A DNA stretch of 64,000 bases from Diphasiastrum complanatum (taxonomy: Eukaryota > Streptophyta > Lycopodiopsida > Lycopodiales > Lycopodiaceae): contig CM055106.1 in NCBI GenBank assembly GCA_029204225.1, forward strand, positions 11,781,810-11,845,809, read 5' to 3'. Of this stretch, positions 46,744 to 56,240 are shown one piece after another (positions within the stretch are counted from its first letter, which is position 1; the number at the start of each line of letters is the position of its first letter). The position numbers were made by a program, and so were the translations under genes. Under the pieces are notes generated by a model. It saw only the letters and a program-made list of their open reading frames with translations. It did no database searches and had not been told where the DNA came from.

Positions 46744-46755
46744 GCTCTGATACCA
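46744..46755 (-). other. primer binding site of copia F (tRNA-iMet)
   Basis: The minus strand reads TGGTATCAGAGC immediately after the 5' LTR end (CAAATTCTAAGT). Confidence 0.95.
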
Positions 46756-47029
46756 ACTTAGAATTTGCTTTTCACAGGAACACAGATCATGCTACACAGT
46801 AACACAGACAAAAAATCACTCTCCTCAGCAAACTCACATAGCAACTGTATTTCTCAAAATGAAATTACACTGTACATATAGTTTTTCACTCAGGCAACCC
46901 ATGCATGACCCAAGTTGCCGTTGGCGGGACGCGTGTCCCGTCGACTTGCCTCGTGGCGAGGCCAACTGATCCTTATCCACTAATAGGACCCACAGTACAG
47001 TAACACAGTGATTCTAATTTTAATTCTAA
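46756..47029 (-). repeat. 5' LTR of copia F (about 274 bp)
   Basis: Bounded by the PBS at 46755 and by the point where similarity to the 3' LTR ends at 47029. Terminal 8-mers TTAGAATT and AATTCTAA are inverted copies of each other. Confidence 0.85.
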
Positions 47030-48385
47030 CTCGTTGGCCACTGGATTCTTAGTTCACACATCAAGAAATATTATGTGGGGTCTGACAGTTTATTTCGTCA
47101 AGCGTAAATGCCATTTACTTCTAATTTAACTCAAAGGCCCCACAATCATTTATTAATGGAAAGTTAGAATAAAATAAAGTATTATAAAAAAAACGGTAAA
47201 TGCCCAATAAGGATCTATATTAAAACCACTGCAATTTGCCTTTCATATGATAGTCTCTAAAAGAAGTTCAAGTTCAACTTGAACATCAACTTCAAGAGCT
47301 TGAGCCCATCTCACGCTTTTCACGGGTCTCTCCAAAAATGTTTCATAGAAGAACTGAGAGCAAATGCTTTTTGAGTTGGTTCATCGTTGAGCAAGTTTCG
47401 ATTCAAGTTTGGGGTAGACAAAGTTGAGAGCAAGATAAGTCTGGAGGTGAGTAGTTGATTGCAGCTGGAAACAAATAGAGTTCCTCCATACTGTCCAAGG
47501 ATGTCATGGATTCTATGTTTCAACTTGAAGGTGAGTCATTACCTTCATAGAACAGGTAAGCTCTTCTCTTTGCTACTAGCATCTTCTATTACAATCTCCC
47601 CCTTTGTGTCTCTTTCCAAACTTGAATTTGAATTTACGAATATTGTATGTGATGACATTTTAGGGTAGAGAAAACTGACTCCCGTGCCCAAACTGTCTGC
47701 AATCGACCAGGATGGGAGATATACTACGTTGAAACAGTTCGTGGGAGTCCACCTCCAATGTTTGTCGAGGGCCAGAGGATGAGTGGGCTCAAACTGAGGT
47801 TCCCTGCAGGGCTACCGATACGCATGACTTTTTTCTAGAATTGGCCACCTCGTAGACGGGAAAGATTATATGGGAACATGGCATGCCACACGGGAAGCAT
47901 GTATATAGGTCTTCGTACAGTGACAGACGGATCGTCCATCGGAGACTTGAATTTAATTTTGCTCTCCCTGTCTATGATGCCCAAAATTATGACTTTTTAG
48001 GGCATAGAAAACCGACACTCGTGCCCAAACTCCCTGCAATCAACCAGGATGGGAGGTATAGTATGTCGAAACAGTTCGTGGGAGTCCACTGCACCTCTCC
48101 ACAACGTCCGTCGAGGGCTCGAGGATGAGTGGGCTCAAACGGGGGTTCTGGTTAGGGTTCCACACTCTCCGAAACATTTTTGAGAGTCAACTTCTATGAG
48201 TTAGCGTGGACAATTGTCATGCCAGTTTAGGGTGATGCCCATTGTTGTATGTTCCGAGAAGTCCTCGTGCATCTCTTCCATTGCTCTGGCCATTGATTCA
48301 GCATAACAAGGCAAATCACTAAATCAAAGTCACGCTAGCTATCACAACTAGAAGCAAAGCTGAAATCACTAAACTAAAATGCTTA
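47030..48385. other. intergenic stretch with one direct repeat
   Basis: No gene. The notable content is the direct repeat listed separately, which could be LTR debris of gypsy element 2, whose pol stops at 48386. Confidence 0.5.
47662..48147. repeat. pair of roughly 140-bp direct repeats 337 bp apart
   Basis: Blocks at 47662-47800 and 47999-48147 share GTGCCCAAACT, CAACCAGGATGGGAG-like text, GAAACAGTTCGTGGGAGTCC and GAGGATGAGTGGGCTCAAAC. Overall identity is roughly 80-85% with a few indels. Confidence 0.85.
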
Positions 48386-49942
48386 CTATGGTCTTGGGGA
48401 GCCCAACTCGATAGCTTCAAGTCGAAACTTAGGCACCACAATATTTTCATCCAACAAAGGTCCTCCAACGACTTCTCTTGACTCCAAGACTACCAAGAAG
48501 TTTGATAAGTGTCAACGAACGATAAAAAACATACCCACAAATCTACTAACTTGTACGGTCCTTCTCCTTGAAACTTAAGCTTGTCTTTATTTGCCTTGGT
48601 GTTGTATAACATGGCCAATTCTCCCTACGAGATCTTTGGTCTTGATATTATGATTGTGCCAGGCCTTCCTTTGTTGTTTCTCTACAACTAGGGCATGAAG
48701 CGCTAGGAAGCGAGTTTTGTGAAGTTGGAGAAGCTTGTCAAGTCTCCTCTTGGTGGATTCCTCTATACTAAGTCATTCGACGATGGCAACTCTCAGACTC
48801 GAAATGACAAATTCAGCAGTCATTACGACTTTCTGTCCATACACCATATGAAATGGAGTTTGCCCAATGCTCACTTTGAAAGTGGTTCTGAATGCCCATA
48901 AAGTTGAATGAAGTTTGTGCTCCAATCCGATCGTGATGCTTCAACCATCTTCATGATAATTCCGCAGAGGATCTTATTCGACAATTCTGCTGTCCGTTGC
49001 AACATGGGTAATAGGGTGTGCTCTTTCTATGGACAATTAGATAAGAGGACACAACAAGTGAGTGATGGTCTCATTTAAAAAATGCTTTCCACGATCACTC
49101 ACAAGTTCCAATGGGCACCCAAAACACACTAAAATATTCTCTTATAGGAATTTAGTAGTGGAGTTGGCATCAGCCTTCCTCATTGCGTTGGCTTCTACCC
49201 ATTTGGTCAAGTAGTCGATGGCTACAATGATATAGTGAGCTTGGGAGCCACGAGCAGCTGGACGAATAGGGCCGAAATAGTTAGTGTCCCATTTCTCAAA
49301 CGACATCTCAGCTAGAATAGGTTGTAATGGCATTCTATCCTTTTCTTGGGTTCGGTTGAACCGTTGGCACACATCACACCTTTTAACCTGATAGTGAAAT
49401 ATATTTGAACATCATGGGCGACCACAGGCCATGTTGCAACACTTTTCTATTGGTAGCTTTGGCAGTGAAATGCCCTCTGCCTATTCCTTCATGGGTGATA
49501 CTTATCATCTGGGGCACTTCATGAGGTAGGACGCATTGGCGTATAATTCCAACATTATAGATGCAATAAAGCTGTTTTGCTATCAATGTGAAAGGGGCAT
49601 ATTTAATAATCAACCTGCGTCGTTCTATCTTGTTCCTCAGGGGGATGACGTTTCGACATAAGATATTCAACGATGTTAGCAGCCCACTTAGGGACAACAT
49701 CGACGTGGAATAGGATTGCGTCGGAGAGATCGTCATCGACCCCTCTACTCTCAAAAATGCTGCAGATCTGTGAGAGGTGATCGACCAGATAGTGTTGTTT
49801 TCCTTTGTGAACAACTATTTTAAAGTCGAACTCTTGGAGAAGCAACAGCCATCAGGTGATATGTCTGGTTGCGCATGGTCTATTTACTAGATACAGTAGG
49901 GCTTCGTGATCTATGAAGAAGACGAATGGATTGGCTAGCAGG
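48386..49942 (-). pseudogene. gypsy element 2: RNase H C-terminus and integrase
   Basis: Minus strand from 49942: NPFVFFIDHEALLYLVN, then a TGA, then LLQEFDFKIVVHKGKQHYLV and DHLSQICSIFESR (RNase H end). Integrase zinc region: IRQCVLPHEVPQMISITHEG and HFTAKATNRKVL, then VMCQRFNRTQEKDRMPLQPI. Catalytic core: WDTNYFGPIRPAARG, HYIIVAIDYLTKWVEANAM and FGCPLELVSDRGKHFLN. C-terminal part: TPFHMVYGQ, HALVVEKQQRKAWHNHN and GGPLLDENIVVPKFRLEAIE, ending at TAG 48386. Frameshifts and stops throughout. The missing first half of RNase H is at 53.2-53.6 kb, beyond a 3.25-kb insertion. Confidence 0.9.
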
Positions 49943-50330
49943 TGTTTGCGGGAAAAAAGACCTCTTTTTCAAGTTATTTTTGACGAAAAATCATCGCCAC
50001 GCGCTATTACGCTGATGCGGAACTGTTTAAAACTGACGCGTAAATGGCCCATTATGGCCGGTTGCACTTTTATTGAAACTCTGTTTATCTATTAATTTAC
50101 GCTGGACTTAAATTTATTTAAGAGGCCTATGCCCCTTGTTCCCGGGTTTGTCGGGGCTAGGAGGTGCCAATTCATCTTAAAAACCAGTTAAATGGCAACT
50201 TTATTCACCGTAGGCCACTTTAGTGAATTAAAACCAAATTTGGGGCTTAGCCCTTAAATTTGGGCCCAACTGCTAAAAGCCCTTATTGGTGTCCATTCAC
50301 AAAGAGGTTCACCGTTTTGGGCCTCAGCCC

Positions 50331-50396
50331 TCCGTAGCATTAGCTCCGTAGCATTAGAAAGGGTCCGTAGCATTAGCTCCGTAGCATTAGAAAGGG
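50331..50396. repeat. 33-bp higher-order tandem repeat
   Basis: The word TCCGTAGCATTAG occurs at 50331, 50345, 50364 and 50378, spaced 14, 19 and 14 bp apart. That makes two identical-looking 33-bp units, each itself an internal duplication. Confidence 0.92.
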
Positions 50397-50427
50397 CCTG
50401 CCTCTGCGTAAACTTCATTCATCTTAT

Positions 50428-50431
<4 letters not shown>

Positions 50432-50461
<30 letters not shown>
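50432..50461. repeat. (GA)n microsatellite
   Basis: Uninterrupted GA run of about 30 bp inside the 3,250-bp insertion. Confidence 0.97.
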
Positions 50462-50465
<4 letters not shown>

Positions 50466-51099
50466 AAACTTGAGCAGAGAAAGAGTTTGTGGAGGAGGAA
50501 AGAGGGAAGGAGAAGAAGCAAGGCTGTTTGATCCCTCCTTGGTGCCTCCCATTTCTGTGTCTCAACCTTTCTCATTTTGTTGTCCATTATTATTCAATGC
50601 CCCTCCTTTGGAAGGGAGGAAGAAAGGAGAGGAGGCTGATCTGCCTGGTGGATTCCACTCTAACTTCTGTATTTTGCCTTTGTTGCAAACTACTTTTAAT
50701 TCATTGCTATTGATTTATTTCTCAATCTTTAGCATTGTGTTTATTTCTTGGATCATTGTTTATTGAATCAGATTTGATGCCATTTGTTGTACTGCCTCTA
50801 ACCCTGTGGTTGCAGGCCCTGACATTTTGAGGATTGGATTAATCTTGTAGTTTGCTCTCATTGATCTTGTGTCTACAGGGCTTGCAATTGTGGAAAGATC
50901 TGTTGTTAAGTTCACAAGGTTCTGTGATTTATTTAAAGATTGTTTGTTATCTAAGAAGGCAGTCTTTGCCTTTGTTTATTGCCGATCACTACAAAGCTTT
51001 GTCAGTAGTTTGAGGAAAGCCCAATGAACAAAGCCTGGTCATTGCTAGTTTTCTGAGAAGTCATTGATATGTTTGGGATCCAATACCCCGTGGGTCTGT

Positions 51100-52760
51100 C
51101 AAAAGCAGAGTAAATATCTCTAGTTCTGTTTGAGGCCATTTCATAGCCTGTCTGCGGGTTTGCTTGAGGTCCGGATTTGCGGAAAAAACCTGTCCACTGA
51201 CCTGCGGCCCATTTTGATTCCCATAACCTGACCTGTATTCTGTTTGATGGCCAACGTAGCATTATGACTGTAGGATGCCGACCAAATCTGAGGACCAACT
51301 ATTGTCCAGGTCTTTGTATACTGAACTTTATTGATATCATGACAATCTGGAGCAGTGGTGATGATGCACTTAATTGCTTTTTATCAACACCTACAGTTCT
51401 GTCGACACCAAAACCTAACGCTTGAATCTGCCACAAATAGGAATGATGAATATGTGTCACAGATCGTAAAGCAAGTCTTGTCCATAAACTATCGGATAGT
51501 GTAGAAGAAATAGCCAGATCAGGCGCAGTCAGAGCAGACAAGAAGTAGCACAGTCATAGTTCTGCCTGTGGCTCCTTTCTAACTGCCTGCCCTTCTCAAC
51601 CTCTGGCTCGCTACTTGTGGATATCAGTGAATTGTTTGTGGACTTAACTCTGGTTGCGTGTTTGATCAACAGTCTTATCCTCTCCTGCCTGTTTGCGGCC
51701 ATCTTCATCCTAATCCTACCCTACCTGATCAACGGACTCTTTCGTATTTGGCCTACGGTCTCTTCTTGTCAACCTATGTCCATCTCATAGGCTAACCTTT
51801 GGGTTCATCACAGATTCACATTGCTTCCTTGTCTCCTACTGCTTGTGTGGGAAGAACCCTGCCTGGCCATGCTTCCTCACCAATGACCTATCCTTCTTTT
51901 TGCTTGCTCGCTGCTCTATCTATGGCCCTCCACGCTCTTCCCTGTTTATCCATTTGCACGACCTTCTGCCTGCGGCCACTTTTGCTTGCTTACCATCCTT
52001 ACTTCTGTTTAGAATCTTGTTGTTTATGCCATCTTCCCACCTGAATCGTGGCAAATCTCTGCCTGCGGATTTATAATCATGACCCTACCTGCAGATTTGC
52101 TCATCCCTCACCTGTCCGTTCAGGTGTCCACTCTCTGATCTGCCCATGTGAAGAGGGAAAGAAAAACTTATCTACACTCCTTGAGTCCTTTACCAACGCC
52201 CGCTCCCTCATCAGCGGCCTCCTACCTGCACTCCTTCTTTACCTATCCACGACCCATCTGCCTTCGGGCCTGCTTATGCTCAAGCTCAGCCCGTTGGCTT
52301 ATTTGTGGGCCTCTATCTACGGTTTCGGCCAGGCATGTATTCACCTTTGATTTGTGGACCGCATTTTGCCATTATTAAACCCTACCCTGTAAGTTGGTGG
52401 CCCTGTGATAAAATCCTGCAACGAAACCTAACTTGTGGAGAGGAAAGAACATGTCCATAACCTTACATGTGGGTTTGCTTGAAGCCCGAACTTGTGGAAG
52501 AAACTGTTTGTGGCACATTTGCTGCCTCTAGCCCTCTACCTTTGAGTTTGGCCTGAGGCCCGTTCTGCCTTCTATACCTACGAATTTGCTTGTGGCCCGA
52601 TCCCTACCTTTCTTATCTGCGGACAATTTGTAGTTCACAACCTAAGTTCTACCTGCGACTTTAGTTCGCCTATAGACTTACTTAGAACCCTACTTGTGGA
52701 AATCCCTTGCTTACGGCACATTTCCTAATTTTAGCCCTGTCTGTTATTCGTCGGTTTGAA
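51100..52760. repeat. degenerate pyrimidine-rich repeat region
   Basis: Words resembling GGATTTGCTTGTGGCCCG, CCTGCGGCC and TTGTGGAA recur irregularly on the plus strand across 1.6 kb (for example near 51168, 52480, 52567 and 52690). Spacing is irregular and no frame is open, so I read it as an old, scrambled tandem repeat. Confidence 0.5.
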
Positions 52761-53198
52761 AGGGATTCAATGACCCATGTACATTTGCTGCTAGGGTTTT
52801 ACTTGCCAATTGCTTATCTGCAACCCTTTTCTTGGTTGATCATCGTTGTCCAGATTATGGCTAATCAAAATCTAACTGTATTATACCTCACTCATTAAGT
52901 GAATCTCAAATTATAAGAGTCATGCTTGTACGTCTCATCGGTATCTCAAAAGCCAGAGCTTACACGCGTGATCTCTTGTCCATTTCAAAGTTCCCTAGGC
53001 TACCTAAAAATTGTCGATAGACCGTTAGGAATTTGCCTTGCCGATTGCCATTGAAAGTGCCCGTGATCATGAAAGGCCGTATTTTTGACTCCATACCCAA
53101 TGGAGCTTGAGCTGTAATTGTCGTATAGACCGACTTCCGTTAGCATTTCCCTAGATTGGCAGACTATTTGAGGGTCGTTTTATAATCCTTCAAGCAGG

Positions 53199-53677
53199 TA
53201 ATGGTGGAATTTCTTCACACTATATACCATGGCTAGCGCTTCTCGTTCGGTGGTCGTATAGTTCATCTCCGCGAGAATCAACTATTTGTTGGCAAAATAA
53301 ATCGGGTAATCTTTCTTGTACTGCCCAGGTTGTGTCAGAACACTTCCTATGACATACTTAGATGCAGCTGTATGGACATAACATATATATATGGTCCAGA
53401 TAGGAGGTCAAATTATTGGAGCAGTTACTAAGGCCTTTTTGAGTTTGTAAAAAGCCTCAGTGGCTTCAGCTATCCATTCGAGTTGGATGGTCATTTGATA
53501 TATCAAACGGGCCAACTCAGGAAAATTTAGGGAAAATCTCTAATAAGAGTCGCAATGCCCCATAAAGATGTATACTTCACGTAGAGTTCCTGGTTCAGGA
53601 AAAGTAAGTATAGCGGGTTTCTTTCCTTGCCTATCCTTAACCCAAGATCTAATCAATCTAGCATCGAGGAGAGGAAG
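53199..53677 (-). pseudogene. gypsy element 2: end of RT and first part of RNase H
   Basis: The minus strand reads KDRQGKKPAILTFPEPGTLR, EVYIFMGHCDSY, FPELARLIYQM and EATEAFYKLKKALVTAP. RNase H follows (HTAASKYVIGSVLTQPGQYK, MNYTTTEREALAMVYSVKKF, HHYLL). Stops interrupt it. It continues across the 3.25-kb insertion at 49942 and is cut on its 5' side by the LTR of gypsy element 3. Confidence 0.9.
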
Positions 53678-53682
53678 TTAGT

Positions 53683-54354
53683 TGTCACGCGTAGATTTGT
53701 TCCCATGAGAGCGATAGTATAGTTCAGATTTCAGCATGAATGGAAGATCCAAATCTAACTCTAACATCCATTAACCCTAAGCATTAACACTACATCCATT
53801 AACACTAGATCCACAATGAAGATAACTTACTCTTTCTTTCTCTCCCTTTCTCTCTCATAAAAAGTATAAAAACATGCACTCCCAATAACAATCAGATCCA
53901 ACAATTAGCAAAACTCAATAAAAGCATAAGAGATAGAGAAAAAGTGATAGAGAGCAAGGACATTCATAAATCCATTTCACAAGAGAACCAATCTGCTTTA
54001 CTGAAATGAAGATATGTACTTGTGTAGGAACTCGAGTTGGTCCCTTTTTATAGTAGAGAGGAGGACCCTGGCCTCTGAATCCTATTAGTCCATTTCTGTC
54101 TCCCTAATTATTCAAATTGAAAAAAGAGTGAATACCATCCAAATTGGAGGGAAACCCAACTTTATTCACTAACTTGACATTTAGGCCCTACGACATTAAA
54201 AGTCCCGCATAAAGGCCTAAAGTCTTTTTATTGACTTTCAACTAATCAAATCTCTATGTGATCATCGAGTTGGACTTACACACGCAGGGTGCCAAATCCC
54301 TCTCACTTATTAACTAGGATTAGGGTTGCCTTGGGATCTGCAAACCCTCCAACA
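53683..54354 (-). repeat. 3' LTR of gypsy element 3 (about 672 bp)
   Basis: The lower end is TGTCACGCGTAG and the upper end CCCTCCAACA, giving TG...CA. It is preceded on the minus strand by a polypurine tract. It lies directly against gypsy 2 RT sequence; candidate TSD TTAGT at 53678-53682. No second LTR is in the window. Confidence 0.7.
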
Positions 54355-54371
54355 ACATCCCCCACAAAAAC
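54355..54371 (-). other. polypurine tract of gypsy element 3
   Basis: The minus strand reads GTTTTTGTGGGGGATGT directly before the LTR start TGTTGGAGGG. Confidence 0.75.
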
Positions 54372-54404
54372 TGGTGGCGGTCCCACGACACCTGTGAGAT
54401 GCAG

Positions 54405-55090
54405 TTACTGTGGGCTTTTATTCGCCTCACGTCGAATCTTTAGTAAATGATACTGCACCTTCTCCATGAAGTCGAGTCGGGCAGTGCTGAAATCTAAATT
54501 GTGCGGCAAAAAACAATGGTAGGCTTCGACAATGCACTTTGAAGTTTCAGCCATTGGCTTATTTGGATCGAATGCCAAAGGAGGAAGGCAATCATCCCAT
54601 CTCGTTGCCATGGATTCCAACACAGTCAAGTCTTTCACAAAAAGTGCTGATTGTCTCACTGTCGGATCGGGAGAGTGTATATACTCTCGCTGGTATGCTT
54701 GTAGTGCTCGACAGAAATCCACTGAAATTTTCCAACTGTAAGGTTGGTGGGTGATTGGCCAATTTGGCGTATGTATGGATAGTAATTTTGTCCATGGCCA
54801 ATCCCAAATCCTTCCACTTATTCCTGTGCGACATCAGTATGTAATATGGATCTACGCACAATTGGCGAGGGTTGGCCACATAACTCCTAATAGATTCTGG
54901 AGTTTTCTCAAAAACTGTAACTCTCGAAGTTGGCTACTCTCCCAATGTGGGTGTTTTATCCAATTCCTTGCCGGCCTCTATTTCAGAGGTCTTAAACTTG
55001 AGGACCCAACCACCATGTGAGGACTCATGAGGATGTTGCACTAAAAAGCTCTGGATCTGGTCCTCAACGCTTATTGGTCTTCTAAACAAT
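54405..55090 (-). pseudogene. env-position ORF relic of gypsy element 3
   Basis: Two overlapping frames. The upstream frame has QSFLVQHPHESSHGGWVLKF, VTVFEKTPESIRSYVANPRQ, LCVDPYYILMSHRNKWKD and MDKITIHTYAKLANHP. The downstream frame has DFCRALQAYQREYIHSPDPT, VRQSALFVKDLTVLESMATR, WDDCLPPLAFDPNKPMAETS and LDFMEKVQYHLLKIRRE. It corresponds to the C-terminal domain of the extra ORF of gypsy element 1 (KTPSYM...NPYYY; WDQGLPPITLDINKP; HVDMFELWKTHNFL). It has the same position just before a polypurine tract. A frameshift near 54.7 kb and a stop make it a relic. The shared blocks across two elements with different LTRs argue for a conserved protein family. Function unknown. Confidence 0.6.
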
Positions 55091-55101
55091 GGTGTGGTCC
55101 T

Positions 55102-55130
55102 GTTCACAGATTCCAGCTGAATCTGTGAAC
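55102..55130. repeat. perfect 11-bp inverted repeat (hairpin)
   Basis: GTTCACAGATT, a 7-nt spacer, then AATCTGTGAAC, followed shortly by a T run. It lies at the edge of the gypsy 3 ORF relic. No function assigned. Confidence 0.85.
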
Positions 55131-55339
55131 ATGATTTTTTTTTGTTCTTATTTTCTGTTACTTTCGTTTGTTACAGTTCTTTACGATTTAATCTTCTTGT
55201 TAGAACGGTTTTCAGGCAGAACTATTTTTCTGATTACAACGTGTATTCCCAGCCTGATTGTGGGGAGAAACGGTTACGTTACTCAACTACATGCATTTAC
55301 AAGCCATGCAACCAGTCCTAGCTCAGCATAGATCAACGT

Positions 55340-56224
55340 TTTGAACAGTGAGCAACTCTATAATCTATCTACCAAACTATCTTAGGAAATCATGGAATAA
55401 TGCAATGACAAGATTAAGCTACTCAACAAGAAACAAGAAACAAGAAAACTAGCTACCTAAAAACATTCTAGCAGCCCAAGAATCAAGAAACACCCATTTC
55501 TTGATGCTTGGAATACCCAAGAACAATCAAGGACAGGATTGTTAGTGAATATGCAAATCAAATCCACAATCTCAGCCTCTATAGTTTACTTGCATGCTGA
55601 AACTACAAAATCAAGAAACAAGAAAGCTAATCCACATATACATTTCACAAAGCAAAAAAAAAAGCAAGAAATCCAATTAATCCACAAACACAAAGGAAAT
55701 CAGAACATGCTCATAGAAATTTCACTCAAGAAGATTGCCATGAACAAAGAACTTCACAATTGTCAAGAACTCGTGGAAGATCTTCTTTTATTCACTCAAG
55801 AGGAATTGACAATAGAATCAAAGCTCCCTCACAAGAGAGGGGGGCCCTTAAATAAGCAAGAGGACTGCCCATGTGGAGCCCAAGTGACAATTCCACCAAA
55901 TTAGAAATTACATGTGAAAATTGCCCTTCCACTAGAGGTCACCATCAAAAGGTGGCTCACTCTAAATTATTTAAGGGAGTCTACACTTATTTACATTGCC
56001 TAGGAAACTTTACTAGCTCCTACTTGGTCGTTCCTTCTCTGGGATACACGATGTAGGTTTACATAGAAAATGATTGTCATCCTAGCTAGTAATCCTTGGC
56101 TCTCATGCTCAGCTCTTAGCTTCTTCTGCTCTCCTCCTTCGGGGACCTCCTCGATCATGGGTGAGAGATACTCTGCGTCTTCAGCTTGGCTCGACATCTG
56201 GGGATTCTCTGGAATCCGCTAACA
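55340..56224 (-). repeat. 3' LTR of gypsy element 4 (lower border uncertain)
   Basis: The upper end CCGCTAACA follows a polypurine tract on the minus strand, giving the LTR start TGTTAGCGGATTCC. The same first seven bases and the same GGATAA just before them occur at the 3' LTR of gypsy element 1, so the two elements are related. The lower border is not identifiable by eye. Confidence 0.5.
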
Positions 56225-56240
56225 TTATCCACCCCTAATT
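56225..56240 (-). other. polypurine tract of gypsy element 4
   Basis: The minus strand reads AATTAGGGGTGGATAA just before TGTTAGCGG. Confidence 0.7.

Larger units (their letters stand above)
41117..47029 (-). mobile_element. Ty1/copia element F
   Basis: Complete internal region (PBS, long leader, gag, PR, INT, RT, RNase H, polypurine tract) with one full 5' LTR and a truncated 3' LTR. LTR divergence of about 4% suggests it is older than element E. Because the 3' end is cut, no target duplication can be checked. The LTR termini appear to be TTAGAATT...AATTCTAA rather than TG...CA. Confidence 0.92.
49937..53198. mobile_element. 3,250-bp insertion with TG...CA ends inside gypsy 2 RNase H
   Basis: The insertion (49943-53192) is flanked by AGCAGG at 49937-49942 and 53193-53198. 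Removing it and one copy restores the RNase H reading frame exactly at HHYLL/ANPFVFF. Ends are TGTTTGCGGG and ATCCTTCA. I see no terminal direct repeats, inverted repeats, PBS or coding domain, so a large solo LTR is the simplest reading. Contents: a 33-bp repeat pair (50331-50396), (GA)n at 50432-50461, a purine-rich leader-like stretch to about 50520, and a long pyrimidine-rich degenerate repeat region (51.1-52.75 kb) with recurrent CCTGCGG and TTGTGGCCCG-like words. No gene found inside. Confidence 0.75.

Noticed and set aside
51799-52378. Several overlapping plus-strand frames of 75-100 codons in the 3.25-kb insertion
   Set aside because: They follow from pyrimidine-rich degenerate repeat sequence, with no domain or consistent frame preference.
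53683-54354. Possibility that this sequence and 49943-53192 are the two LTRs of one element
   Set aside because: Their end sequences differ and the internal text does not match; each has its own flanking structure.
55090-55150. Hairpin near a T run as a Helitron 3' end
   Set aside because: No CTRR terminus follows the hairpin at the expected distance and no Rep/helicase sequence is in the window.
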